DNA of 64,000 nucleotides, from the NCBI GenBank assembly GCA_964036315.1, contig OZ038508.1, positions 43,104,435-43,168,434 on the forward strand, written 5' to 3'. Every line of letters starts with the position of its first letter. Position 1 is the stretch's first letter. Position numbers and translations under genes: made by a program. Positions 1 to 12,116 of this stretch are shown here, one piece after another. The stretch comes from Acanthosepion esculentum. Taxonomy: Eukaryota > Mollusca > Cephalopoda > Sepiida > Sepiidae. The notes below the pieces were generated by a model. It saw only the letters and a program-made list of their open reading frames with translations. It made no database searches and was not told the origin of the DNA.

Positions 1-237
1 AGTATATTCAGGAGAGACAGTTGCCTCGCAAGAGACAGTAAACCAACATTCTTAGCAGCTGAATTAATCTAAGAACTTAATTTTTTGAATTGTTTCTTGT
101 TTTATTTCTGCTTTCAAAATCTTCGTATCGTTCCGCCTTTTGTTGACTATGTATTGATTGTTTATTTGCAAACTTATTAAACTTTCCGAAACATGCAATG
201 ACCCGGAAGTCAATATCTGCTTCGAGAAACGCAAGCG

Positions 238-238
<1 letters not shown>

Positions 239-287
<49 letters not shown>

Positions 288-383
288 ATAGCAAATGTAA
301 ACTCAGTGGAAAATAATATACGTAAGAAATATGCAAAGAAGAAATGTAAATAAACAATTATATTAAAGTTAAAGAATTCAGTA

Positions 384-415
<32 letters not shown>

Positions 416-416
416 A
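239..416. repeat. (AT)n/(GT)n microsatellites
   Basis: Two AT runs each grading into GT (about 239-290 and 383-416), separated by about 90 bp of unique AT-rich sequence. Small open frames across them encode only alternating Tyr-Ile or Thr-His and are not genes. Confidence 0.95.
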
Positions 417-419
417 AAC

Positions 420-1270
420 ATATAAACATAAGATGACTGGAAATACTCAGTTTGTGCTCTAAGTCAATACGAAGTCATGAGAACTGGAGGCAAATTTTCT
501 TTTAAATTTAACCCGAAAATTACTTTGAGACTGATAGAGAAACAAGCACTGGAGTATTGAACAGATTGTGAGATAAGCGGAAGGTAGTAAAGATGATGTC
601 AATGTTGCTGCAATAATTATATGCTGAAGAATGTATAAAATATCTGAAAGATTGCACGTATGGATTTACACACTTTGGTATCGTAGGCATCCGGTTATCT
701 CACGAGATAAAGCCAGCGGCCTATTTGATCAAAATGAAGTCCTTTGGTGGTGAGATTGAATTAACCTCTCCAGGTCGTCGACATGTGCGATGACATATAG
801 GGACCGTTCGCTGCCCAGTCTACGTGGCATCCCTTCTCGGCCGTATTGATAAGATCCAAAGGAATACAGGCCATTACCTTTGGGTGCTGGTTTGGCTGCA
901 GGAAAGTTGTCAGCCAAAATTTGTCAGCGTTGACAGTCAACCTCATCGGTGCTCCACTCCGGGTATTCTGTCTGGATTTACTTTCACATCCTTTTCGTGC
1001 TTGGTTATTTTCCCTATATATTTCTATATATAGATAAACAGTTAAATAAATTGTTATCAAACCGTTCAGATATATTTTATTATGCATGTCAATGTTTCCA
1101 AAATAAAATAGGCATTAACCAACAAGATGATTTTAAGTTAAATCAGAATGATATTACAAACTAAAATCGCAAAGAGAGATTAAATTTTTCGGATACATAA
1201 TGAAAAAAAAAGGCATTGGTGAATACAACACTACAAAATATTCTCAGGTGAAGAGAAACAAGTGGGATGG
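420..1270. other. Unassigned, no recognised gene
   Basis: Moderately complex sequence with overlapping minus-strand open frames of 62 and 108 codons between 729 and 1087. I recognise no domain, and the frames overlap each other and plus-strand frames. The higher base complexity around 690-960 could be an old dispersed repeat, but no second copy is visible in the window. Confidence 0.5.
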
Positions 1271-1276
1271 TAAATA

Positions 1277-1462
1277 CAGTGTAACCCGGATATAAGAGAG
1301 TTGTCGGGACCGGAGAAGAAGTCTCTTATATCAGGTTTTCTCTTATAACCGTATTTGGTCTAATTTGTTTTATTAACACAGGCTCTAATTTGGGATCAGA
1401 GACAATCTCTCTTATATCCGGGTTACTCTTATATCCGGGTCTCTGATATCCGGGTTACACTG
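1277..1462. mobile_element. pogo/Tigger-like MITE with TA duplication
   Basis: A 186-bp non-coding element with terminal inverted repeats. The left end begins CAGTGTAACCCGGATAT and the right end is its reverse complement, 17 of 17 matching, with partial matching further in. It is flanked on both sides by TA (1275-1276 and 1463-1464), the duplication expected for the Tc1/mariner/pogo superfamily. CAGT ends with an 'AACCCGGATAT' style are typical of pogo/Tigger-derived MITEs. The motif 'cttatatccggg' recurs inside the right half, so the right end holds two or three short sub-repeats. No coding capacity; a pogo-type transposase elsewhere would have moved it. Confidence 0.85.
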
Positions 1463-1610
1463 TAGTAAAAAAAAATAAAAAGATGCTATTGTTTTCCCTT
1501 GAGGCAAGCATGAAGTTGAAAGCCTATCATGCACTAACCACTAACTTTTTAGGGTGCAGTGGGAGTTTGGGGCTATTGTTTTAGTGACTCACTTGCATCT
1601 AACCACTAGC

Positions 1611-2090
1611 CTACTCTCTTACTGTTGTAAAATAGTACATATTTCTCATCGCATGTAATGATTCGGTGCTAACATGGTTCTTTTTTCCAGTCGGGAAAGA
1701 AACAAAGAGCACACAAAAAGCGACGATTTTTCGAGTCTCATTCAATTCATGCGGAACAAACCTTTCCAGTGCCTTTACTTTTCCAGGGCTTTCCATACCG
1801 TCTAAAAAGAATTGAGCAAGATGTATCGAGTTCTGATGCAAGTGTTTGGAGTGTAGTTCTCGGATTTGGATCCAACAAATCATTCAATTGATTATGTCTG
1901 ATAATCGATCGTGGTCTTCCCCTTGGTTTATTTTCAAGACTATAATCTCCCGAACAAAACTTCTGAAACCATCTTTGTACAGTTCTGATTTTAACAATAT
2001 TACTAAACCGTCTTGATATTCTGAAATGCTTCAGAGGTAGAATGACCCAGTTTATAACCATACAGTAAGATTACTGGACGTTGTTTTGTT
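1611..2090 (-). pseudogene. mariner transposase relic
   Basis: A decayed minus-strand mariner transposase, N-terminal half only. Reading from about 2090 downward, the helix-turn-helix region has the mariner signature RTVQRWFQKF followed by a GRPRS segment and a DPRTT-like helix. After a frame change near 1780 the sequence continues with KALERFVPHELNE, matching the conserved WVPHEL region, and then a degenerate TCDEKY-like piece near 1640, which would hold the first catalytic Asp. The rest of the DDE/D domain is missing, as are recognisable terminal repeats. Frameshifts in at least two places make it a pseudogene. Mariner proteins are usually about 345 residues; about 150 are recoverable here. 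Confidence 0.85.
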
Positions 2091-2099
2091 GTAATCATT

Positions 2100-3300
2100 G
2101 TCATTGCTTATGAATAACAACATATTGAAAAAGAATTAATCGAAGAGAAAAGGTGTCAGGAATAAGTAAAGATTTTTTTTATAAACTAAGGAGGTTATAT
2201 CGTTAGACGACCGGATCAACGACTAACCAAAACAAATGCGTCATTTCATGTGTGACAACCTAATACTTAGTGAACATTCCATTAGCGGCCTCGAACTTGT
2301 TTAGTCTCAGGCATGAAATTGACAAGTGCTGCTATCTTCGACTTGCAAATTTCTGGCCATCTTGAAGGAATAAACTGAAGAATCTCGTCACGGGGAGTAG
2401 GTTTCACCTGTTTCCTACGCAGAGATCTGCTTCATAAGACGCAGACATATTTAATAGGATTAAGGCAGTCGGAGTGTAGAAATTAGATATGTCAATGTCA
2501 AATTTTACGTGAGAATCATCTATATAAATGAGGGCACATCAGGCCCGAGACACAAACGGGATTGGCCGGGATTGCTTCGTTAGACAGCAGTCCCTAAAGA
2601 ACACCCACGCAATTCCAGTGGCAGTGGAAATCACACGGACACACACGAGGGAAGAATTGATTGAGAGTCGACTCTCTGGTCATTGCTTTAGCAATTGCTA
2701 CTAGATTTCTTCAATTACTATTCGATACCAAGAGAACTTAATTCTTCAGTAAATAATAGAGATATTTTATTCACCAGTTTTGCTTTATAGTCTATTAAAA
2801 TGCTGTTAGAGTTATCAACAGTGTAGTGAATTTTATTGAAGGAGTTCTTACTCCAGCCCTTATTCCAGACGTTTACATTGAACACAATGTGACAAAATGT
2901 TATCACGGCCATAAGTTGAGAATTATTCTTTCTTAACTGCGATACACAACGTTCATAGACGTCTCCAAAACTAGATTTCGCCGTCAATCCCAATATCATA
3001 AGATTTTGGGAAACTCAAATCAACCCTATCGAGATGACACCACGGCTCCCAGCAAGGAAAGAAAAGAAAACCGGATCACCCGGTAAGTCGGTATTACTCA
3101 ACAAAGCTAGCCGACTGAATAAAAAGAGAAGAAGAGAAAGAGAAGAGAGTGGATAGAGTTACATATCACCAAGTTTTTCTTTAGGCAAATAAACTACAGA
3201 TTATTTAGTATAATCAAACTATTCGAAATATTGAAAACTACATACAAATTCTTTCTGCTTAAGTTAAATTCAAGATAGTGGGGTAATAAAAGTTGCCAGC
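2100..3300. other. Unassigned intergenic sequence
   Basis: No gene recognised. A 93-codon minus-strand open frame (2718-2999) has no motif that I know and no ordered context. The stretch around 2530-2660 is less AT-rich than its surroundings, but I see no repeat partner for it here. Confidence 0.5.
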
Positions 3301-3307
3301 TAATTCG

Positions 3308-3309
<2 letters not shown>

Positions 3310-3373
<64 letters not shown>
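3310..3373. repeat. (AT)n microsatellite
   Basis: About 32 AT dinucleotides without interruption. It abuts the fold-back repeat copy that starts at about 3385, forming its left microsatellite flank. Confidence 0.97.
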
Positions 3374-3376
<3 letters not shown>

Positions 3377-3384
3377 AATAATAA

Positions 3385-3575
3385 AGTGTTAAGGTATGCT
3401 ATATTTATAGGGTAAGTACATAATATCGAGAATATAGTTTATATGAATTTAAAAGTGGATATTAAGGTCAGCACCTATCGGCGACAGTCTATTTCATGAT
3501 TAAATGCTGCCTTCATGAAGATTGCGTTTAAGTATAGAACAGACTGTCACTGGGGGTTGTTGACCTCAGTGTCCA
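3385..3575 (+). repeat. Fold-back repeat, copy 1
   Basis: First of five related segments in the window. Arm 1 (3390-3497) ends with 'ggcgacagtctatttcatg'; after a spacer of about 40 bp, arm 2 (about 3537-3575) carries 'aacagactgtcac' and 'gacctcagtgtcc' in inverted orientation. Arm 1 aligns base for base with 27241-27350 and, inverted, with 20340-20475 and 55750-55880. It is flanked by (AT)n on the left and (CTAT)n(TA)n(TG)n on the right. Non-coding. Confidence 0.75.
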
Positions 3576-3576
3576 A

Positions 3577-3745
<169 letters not shown>

Positions 3746-3759
3746 GTGTGCGTGTATGC

Positions 3760-4800
3760 GATCATGCACGAATAGTTTTTGAAAATTCCTGGATCGGATT
3801 CACTCACTTAGAAAAATTCGTATTATGTTGTGTGCTCATTCTGAATTGTGAAATGAATTGGACGCAGACCTCTTCAATACCCGTTAATATACATTCTGAG
3901 AAAGATAGAGAAATACATAATTGTAACCATGTTATAAAAATAACACTTTTACATTCATCAAATGAATAAGTCTCTGTCATAGACAAAACTTTTACAACTT
4001 CAATTTGTGAATATTCAATTCAGACCATATTAATTGATATCAAATTGAGAAAAAGTATATTCTAAATTGACTAATTAATTTCAAAATGAACGAGTCTATT
4101 TAAAGTTTACTCTCGATTTGACAGTGAAAATCTATAGAAAGGCTTTGTAATTAAAAGTGAAACATGTCTTTATTTTAATTTTCAAATGTTCCGAATCATG
4201 TCTTTCGAGTTTTGTAAATACACTGTAGATTGTCATTAATGATATCATTGTTTAATCGAAACTCTCCCTCTTATGTGAGAACGCTGACAAATGAATACAT
4301 TCGCTGTGGCTAAACAAACTCTCATTCTCTTTGTAGACTCTTAGAGTTACAACAATCAACCATAACAATCTAGCCATTTTCCTGGAATCCTAATAATCTT
4401 CTGATACCACACACTTCCGACTTGCCTACTTCCGTTCTCCCATCATCTCCATTGCATCCATCATGACATCGCTTCTCGCATATCGTCACACGAGATTTTA
4501 TATTTGCATTGTCTCGTTCCCAATTACGACTGCGAAATTACGATTCAATTCTGCTTAGTTGAAATCACAAAGTCTCGCGATCGTGACAATCATGCGAGAT
4601 TGGCGGCGTGAGAATCCAAGTGACTGATGGCGTGACCACAATATACAAAAACTAAAAGAAAGTAAACGGGTGCGAAACAGATTGAAGGAAAACGGAGGAA
4701 AAGTATTGAGAGTGAAGTCTTGATGGTACTTTGTTGAGGACATCCTAATTATTGCTTCAATCAAGGAAAAATAATCACAGCCTGATCATTAGCTCTAATT
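3760..4800. other. Unassigned AT-rich sequence
   Basis: No gene, RNA or repeat family recognised. Short open frames (3804-3986 minus, 4555-4764 minus) show no domain or conserved motif. Confidence 0.5.
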
Positions 4801-5260
4801 AGCAATTAATCAATAAGAAAGAGACTTCTTGTTTTTAAAACTTAATTTTTCTTTTTTAAATGATGGCTTTTCTTCGTTCCTACACTTACAGTGATTAATT
4901 CGTTCATTTTTTCCTATTGATCTTTCGCTTTTAAGAATAGTTTTAAGCTCATATTTTCACTTCGTTCCTAATATTTTATTTCATTCATTTTAAAGCTTTA
5001 ACCCTTTGTCTTGGTGAATTCGTTTTTTATATGCTTTTTTATCATTAATCATTGACGTCTTAATTTCCTTACATCATCAATTTTTTTTCACTTTTCGTAG
5101 ATTTCTTGTTTCTCTTCCTTGTTTTGTTCCTTTTTTCTTTATTGCTTTCATTTCATTCCCATTTTCATTCTCGTTTAATTTCCTTCAAAATTCATTTTTT
5201 CTTTCATTTCTTCTTTGTTTATTTAATTCCTTTCTCATTTTCTGACTTACGGTCATATCA
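4800..5260. repeat. Pyrimidine-rich tract left of the satellite
   Basis: The plus strand is strongly T/C biased (ttcttttt, ttcatttc, tttcttc motifs) without a strict period. A similar tract lies on the other side of the 72-bp array at about 8640-9180, so the array sits between two stretches of the same strand asymmetry. Confidence 0.6.
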
Positions 5261-5307
5261 CATTGAAAAACTCACGATCACTGAATTTAAGCAACGTTGA
5301 GCCAATT

Positions 5308-8300
5308 CAATGTATACACGCGTGAAAGCATGGGCATACCATGCACTGTAAGCTTGGTTGAGATGGTGGTGTAATGGATCAATATATAGATGGGTGAAAG
5401 CTTGGGCGTACCATCTACTGTAAGCTTGGTTGAGATGGTGGTGTAATGGATCAGTATATAGATGGGTGAAAGCTTGGGCATACCATCTACTGTAAGCTTG
5501 GTTGAGATGGTGGTGTAATGGATCAGTATATAGATGGGTGAAAGCTTGGGCATACCATCTACTGTAAGCTTGGTTGAGATGGTGGTGTAATGGATCAGTA
5601 TATAGATGGGTGAAATCTTGGGCGTACCATCTACTGTAAGCTTGGTTGAGATGGTGGTGTAATGGATCAGTATATAGATGGGTGAAAGCTTGGGCATACC
5701 ATCTACTGTAAGCTTGGTTGAGATGGTGGTGTAATGGATCAGTATATAGATGGGTGAAAGCTTGGGCATACCATCTACTGTAAGCTTGGTTGAGATGGTG
5801 GTGTAATGGATCAATATATAGATGGGTGAAAGCTTGGGCATACCATCTACTGTAAGCTTGGTTGAGATGGTGGTGTAATGGATCAGTATATAGATGGGTG
5901 AAAGCTTGGGCATACCATCTACTGTAAGCTTGGTTGAGATGGTGGTGTAATGGATCAGTATATAGATGGGTGAAAGCTTGGGCATACCATCTACTGTAAG
6001 CTTGGTTGAGATGGTGGTGTAATGGATCAGTATATAGATGGGTGAAAGCTTGGGCGTACCATCTACTGTAAGCTTGGTTGAGATGGTGGTGTAATGGATC
6101 AGTATATAGATGGGTGAAAGCTTGGGCATACCATCTACTGTAAGCTTGGTTGGGATGGTGGTGTAATGGATCAGTATATAGATGGGTGAAAGCTTGGGCA
6201 TACCATCTACTGTAAGCTTGGTTGAGATGGTGGTGTAATGGATCAGTATATAGATGGGTGAAAGCTTGGGCATACCATCTACTGTAAGCTTGGTTGAGAT
6301 GGTGGTGTAATGGATCAGTATATAGATGGGTGAAAGCTTGGGCATACCAAGCTTGGTTGAGATGGTGGTGTAATGGATCAATATATAGATGGGTGAAAGC
6401 TTGGGCGTACCATCTACTGTAAGCTTGGTTGAGATGGTGGTGTAATGGATCAGTATATAGATGGGTGAAAGCTTGGGCATACCATCTACTGTAAGCTTGG
6501 TTGAGATGGTGGTGTAATGGATCAGTATATAGATGGGTGAAAGCTTGGGCATACCATCTACTGTAAGCTTGGTTGAGATGGTGGTGTAATGGATCAGTAT
6601 ATAGATGGGTGAAAGCTTGGGCATACCATCTAATGTAAGCTTGGTTGAGATGGTGGTGTAATGGATCAGTATATAGATGGGTGAAAGCTTGGGCATACCA
6701 TCTACTGTAAGCTTGGTTGAGATGGTGGTGTAATGGATCAGTATATAGATGGGTGAAAGCTTGGGCATACCATCTACTGTAAGCTTGGTTGAGATGGTGG
6801 TGTAATGGATCAGTATATAGATGGGTGAAAGCTTGGGCATACCATCTACTGTAAGCTTGGTTGAGATGGTGGTGTAATGGATCAGTATATAGATGGGTGA
6901 AAGCTTGGGCATACCATCTACTGTAAGCTTGGTTGAGATGGTGGTGTAATGGATCAGTATATAGATGGGTGAAAGCTTGGGCATACCATCTACTGTAAGC
7001 TTGGTTGAGATGGTGGTGTAATGGATCAGTATATAGATGGGTGAAAGCTTGGGCATACCATCTACTGTAAGCTTGGTTGAGATGGTGGTGTAATGGATCA
7101 GTATATAGATGGGTGAAAGCTTGGGCGTACCATCTACTGTAAGCTTGGTTGAGATGGTGGTGTAATGGATCAGTATATAGATGGGTGAAAGCTTGGGCGT
7201 ACCATCTACTGTAAGCTTGGTTGAGATGGTGGTGTAATGGATCAATATATAGATGGGTGAACGCTTGGGCGTACCATCTACTGTAAGCTTGGTTGAGATG
7301 GTGGTGTAATGGATCAGTATATAGATGGGTGAAAGCTTGGGCGTACCATCTACTGTAAGCTTGGTTGAGATGGTGGTGTAATGGATCAGTATATAGATGG
7401 GTGAAAGCTTGGGCATACCATCTACTGTAAGCTTGGTTGAGATGGTGGTGTAATGGATAAGTATATAGATGGGTGAAAGCTTGGGCATACCATCTACTGT
7501 AAGCTTGGTTGAGATGGTGGTGTAATGGATCAGTATATAGATGGGTGAAAGCTTGGGCATACCATCTACTGTAAGCTTGGTTGAGATGGTGGTGTAATGG
7601 ATCAGTATATAGATGGGTGAAAGCTTGGGCGTACCATCTACTGTAAGCTTGGTTGAGATGGTGGTGTAATGGATCAGTATATAGATGGGTGAAAGCTTGG
7701 GCATACCATCTACTGTAAGCTTGGTTGAGATGGTGGTGTAATGGATCAATATATAGATGGGTGAAAGCTTGGGCGTACCATCTACTGTATGCTTGGTTGA
7801 GATGGTGGTGTAATGGATCAATATATAGATGGGTGAAAGCTTTGGCATACCATCTACTGTAAGCTTGGTTGAGATGGTGGTGTAATGGATCAGTATATAG
7901 ATGGGTGAAAGCTTGGGCATACCATCTACTGTAAGCTTGGTTGAGATGGTGGTGTAATGGATCAATATATAGATGGGTGAAAGCTTGGGCGTACCATCTA
8001 CTGTAAGCTTGGTTGAGATGGTGGTGTAATGGATCAGTATATAGATGGGTGAAAGCTTGGGCATACCATCTACTGTAAGCTTGGTTGAGATGGTGGTGTA
8101 ATGGATCAGTATATAGATGGGTGAAAGCTTGGGCATACCATCTACTGTAAGTTTGGTTGTGAAGGTGGTGTAATGGATCAGTATATAGATGGGTGAAAGC
8201 TTGGGCATACCATCTACTGTAAGCTTGGTTGAGATGGTGGTGTAATGGATCAGTATATAGATGGGTGAAAGCTTGGGCGTACCATCTACTGTAAGCTTGG

Positions 8301-8394
8301 TTGAGATGGTGGTGTAATGGATCAGTATATAGATGGGTGAAAGCTTGGGCGTACCAGGTACTGTAAGCTTGGTTGTGAAGGTAGTGTAATGGAT
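5308..8394. repeat. 72-bp minisatellite, 43 units
   Basis: A tandem array of a 72-bp unit. The marker tgtaagctt occurs first at 5347 and last at 8362, giving 43 occurrences: 41 intervals of 72 bp and one of 63 bp near 6346, where 9 bp (tctactgta) are missing. Units are nearly identical; the main variants are recurrent A/G transitions in 'ggcRtacc' and 'gatcRatata/gatcRgtata'. Because 72 is divisible by 3, two minus-strand frames stay open across the array (up to 1055 codons). Most likely this is a satellite and not a gene: most variants are equally free in both frames, no homology is seen, and the flanks lack gene signals. The last units change to gtgaaggt and lead straight into a SINE-like sequence. 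Confidence 0.95.
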
Positions 8395-8516
8395 AATGAT
8401 TTGAAATTGTTAATCGTAGAGGCAAGGTCGAAAAGTTTTCATTATATTTATTTACAATTATCCTTGGAAAAGGTATTGATTCACCTCTTCTCCCCCCAGC
8501 TATGGGGTAATTAATA
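8374..8516 (+). mobile_element. SINE-like sequence at array end
   Basis: From gaaggtagtgtaatggat the sequence leaves the 72-bp unit and continues through a weak B-box-like stretch (aggtcgaaaag) into 'ccttggaaaaggtattgat' and a pyrimidine block ending ctatggggtaatta. The same tail order occurs at 33225-33260 (ttggaaaaggtatagatgc, then tctcttttcccc), 32895-32930 and, inverted, 37370-37430, where tRNA-like heads are clear. It is therefore a divergent member of the same tRNA-derived SINE family. Confidence 0.6.
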
Positions 8517-8519
8517 AGA

Positions 8520-10340
8520 TTTGCATCACTAAACCAAGTCTCGAAATAAAATTAAAAAATTCTTACACTATAAAAATATTTTCTGGTTTTCAATAATCTA
8601 CAAAGGGTAGGAATCTACAATCTACAAACCGTAGAAAAAAAACGAATCAATCATATTTTCTTCTTATTGCCTTTGTTTTAATTTTGTTTTTAAGTTTTCT
8701 TTTGGTGCTTTTATTCTTTTTTTTTCTTTTTCATTCATTTCTTTCTTTCTCTTCTTTCGTTCTTCCTTTCTTATTCTTTCTTCTTTCCTTCCTTCCCTTT
8801 TTTCATTCTATTTTTGAATGATTATTTTACTCTTCATTAACTCATGTTTTCCTTTCTTCCCTCACTTCTCCATTCATTCTTTACTTTGAAACTTCTTTTT
8901 CCACTTGGTTCCTCCTATTACTACTTAATTTCATAATGTTTCTTTCTTCCTTTTCCCTGCTTGCCTCCTTTTTTATCCTATTCTTGCCCTTCTTTATTTT
9001 CCTACTCTTATTTTCCTTCGTCTCTTCTTATCTGTTTCCGTCACACAATTGTTCTTTCTTAATTTCCTATTTTTCCATTTCCCGCTCGCTTGTTTTTCTT
9101 CCTTTATTCTTTCTTGCCAAATTTCTCGTCGTTGACTTCCTTCACCCTATTTCTTTCTCCTTCATTCCTTCTTTACTTGCTTGCCGTCTCGCGGGTATTA
9201 GCGCACAGAATTAAAATCACGTTCGTGATTCCGGACCATACTCACAAAAATCGTCCATCCACTCGCATTAGAAGAAAATAATTTTGGAAAAAATCCCAAA
9301 CTTCTCAATTTCAGTGATTTATTCGACGCAAGTCGATCAGCCGTTCGTAAGCAAGATAGCGTGAGCAGAAAGATCTGTCTTGGAAAAAAAATACTCCGTG
9401 TGTAGTTGCTGCATCAAACTCTTTCCTTGAGTTCTTGTCCATTAATGCAGACATGGATGAAAACACATCTCGCTTTTCGTGCATAGTAGCAGTTATTTTA
9501 ATGTGCCAATAACTGGGTTTCGACGAAAAAATGAATAAGTCTGTCAAAAGGCCATTATTATAGGACACCAGGAGACAATCAAATGCTCAAGCAATTATTT
9601 GTGAGATTAACGTGCTTGATATCAATTTACGAAAAGTGAGCCGTTTATTAAGCTTTATCACTCATGACAAGACTGAAGTCACAATCAACAACGTTTAAGA
9701 TCACCTAACTAATCACTGGACTCTGTTAGGTATATTCGATTTATTTGGATAAATCTGTTTCATTTAACTCGCCCCCCCCCCCAAAAAAAATTAACATATA
9801 CTGATCTAACAACGAGCCAGAAAGATGAGGCAATAATGTGAAAAACAGGCGCGCTGACAATGTTTTCAAATCCCGTCTAGTTAGTTCCTAGTGCTAGAGT
9901 AGAAAGTTTCCAACATGGATTGAACTCATTAGCGATTAGCTAGGAATTGCTTACCGCTATACAGAAAAATTTAGTTTTAATCTGTGATTACGGATTTTTT
10001 GGATATTATCATCACTAGTACTTTTTACTAATAATGCAAGATGATAGCGTCTATGCAGTGAGTAGAGTAATGCTGATTATTACATAGTGAAACTTGATGC
10101 AGATTGTCTGCCTCATATTCCTTGCGGTGCTGTTGCATCCTGGAGATATGATCAGTTATTGATTAGAGCCTAGAGTATCAGAAGTGCAATACTGTTCATC
10201 AATGACTCTCACTTAAATATTTGGGAGATATTGCGATTGACATAGATTCATTCTAGACCAATTATAATAATAGAGTTAAATCTTATGTTTGTAATTTCAA
10301 AGATACAATAACAAATATAAGGGCATCTAGGTATATTCAC
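8520..10340. other. Unassigned; pyrimidine-rich then unique
   Basis: 8640-9180 is strongly T/C-rich (tttctttctttctc-like runs). 9300-10340 is ordinary AT-rich sequence with a poly(C) run at about 9771-9782. A minus-strand frame of 85 codons at 9311-9568 has no recognisable domain. Confidence 0.5.
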
Positions 10341-10358
10341 TTTTCTAGAGTGCCAAGT

Positions 10359-10359
10359 T

Positions 10360-10447
<88 letters not shown>

Positions 10448-10497
10448 GTCATTTTTCCCACTATTTTACTTGATACATGAAAATGCATATATCGTTA

Positions 10498-10544
<47 letters not shown>
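10359..10544. repeat. (CTAT)n(AT)n microsatellites
   Basis: CTAT units run into a long AT tract to about 10443; a second AT tract covers 10503-10544. They bracket about 60 bp of unique sequence and lead into the fold-back copy at 10545. Confidence 0.95.
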
Positions 10545-10545
<1 letters not shown>

Positions 10546-10625
10546 CGACTAGTCTGTTTCATGCTTCAACACAGTCTTCCCGTCTGAAGTTGGTGCTGAG
10601 CTCAGTGTCCATTTATATATTTACA
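10545..10625 (+). repeat. Fold-back repeat, copy 2 (short)
   Basis: Contains 'gcgactagtctgtttcatgc', the hairpin apex of the family, then a second arm ending 'gctgagctcagtgtcca', which matches the second arm at 3560-3575. The first arm is missing, replaced by the (AT)n tract. Microsatellites flank both sides. Confidence 0.65.
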
Positions 10626-10790
<165 letters not shown>

Positions 10791-10799
10791 GTAAAACAA

Positions 10800-11400
10800 T
10801 TGCCACATTTACAGTGGAAGATTACTCAATATCGGATTTTGTCTGAATATCACTTGAGGCGTGAAACTGTTTGTCACCATGCAGTTTTGGTTCCGATTTC
10901 CACATACATTAAAACGTAAAATAACAAAAGCAGGTGGTGATAAATGAATGTTTATCCTAGACAGCAGACCAGATAGATTTATTATGAAACTGTTGATATA
11001 TTAATAAATCATTTTTCGCTATTTGCCTCTTGACTGATGATTACTTAGTTAGGCTTCTTTTTTTCCATTTGCATAATATTTCCACTAATATTTAACCGAT
11101 ATGTTACGGTGAGCAGAGGGAATTGTGAATAAGGCCTGAAAATCGGTCCTCGCACGAAACAGCTAGGCGTTTTTTTATTCAACTTTACTATTATGTTCTT
11201 ATCTCACATTGAGTAATGGTGTTAATAAAATAATCTAACGTGGAATATAACAGAGATGTTAGGTATATATTAATAAATATACATTATAGTTCACAGCGGT
11301 AGCACAACACGTAGTTTCATGCACAACGTAATCTTCACGTAATGAGTAGAAGATTGTGATGTTCATGAAACTCCGATATATTTATATATATCTTTATTCG
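10800..11400. other. Unassigned AT-rich sequence
   Basis: No gene or repeat family recognised before the hammerhead-like core at 11405. Confidence 0.5.
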
Positions 11401-11404
11401 CCAC

Positions 11405-11442
11405 CTGATGAGATGCTTATATTAGGCATTGAAACAAATATG
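11405..11442 (+). ncRNA. Hammerhead-ribozyme-like core (relic)
   Basis: CTGATGA (11405-11411), a stem II of five pairs (GATGC with GCATT around an AT-rich loop), then GAAAC at 11431-11435. After GAAAC the sequence is AA-ATA, where an active minimal motif would have GTA or GTC, so the cleavage triplet appears lost. PLEs are known to carry minimal hammerhead motifs with a very short stem III; no PLE protein is adjacent here. Confidence 0.4.
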
Positions 11443-11449
11443 CATCTTT

Positions 11450-12051
11450 GTAGTGATTACTTGTTTGTTCGAATGTAATAACTTATGATAATTAACTATA
11501 GCGCTAATTTCTGGATTGAGCCCACTTTTAAATTAATCTTATGAAGTTTTGAATATATATTATGCATATATGTTTTTTTTAATTTTCTCTCTGAGGTAAA
11601 TTCTAAGTTCCTTCCATGACCAAGCTCCTTTTTTGGTTCGGTCATACAGTTTCGATTATTGTATGATGGGAAGTGTGTCAATTATTGCAGGCATACCTCT
11701 AATGAACATGCGTTACAATTTTCTTACCTCTGCTGCAAGGTTGTCGTCATGTTTATTCAGTCTTCATTCAGGGTTCACCTACGATCTGGCAGGTGCTTCA
11801 TTCATTGTTTTATACACCATATTTTATTTATTATCATTAGTATTATTATTATTATTATTATTTTAAATAATATACTTATTTCAAATCATTACATTATTGT
11901 TGCTATTGCATTCTTCTTCTTCTTCTTTCTCCTCTGATCATAGTCATCATCATTATGATTATCGTAACGTCTTTTTATTATTATAACATCTTGCGCTTTA
12001 GTTCTTCTTTACTCTTCTCTTCCTCACTCTCGTTCTTCTTTTTCTTTTTTC

Positions 12052-12116
<65 letters not shown>

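Noticed and set aside
729..1087. Minus-strand gene at 0.7-1.1 kb
   Set aside because: Three overlapping short frames on both strands, no domain recognised, and no repeat partner; left as unassigned.
5258..8425. A 1055-codon minus-strand protein-coding gene
   Set aside because: The frame is open only because the satellite unit is 72 bp and lacks stops in two frames. There is no homologous domain, start context or splice structure, and the flanks are repeat-like.
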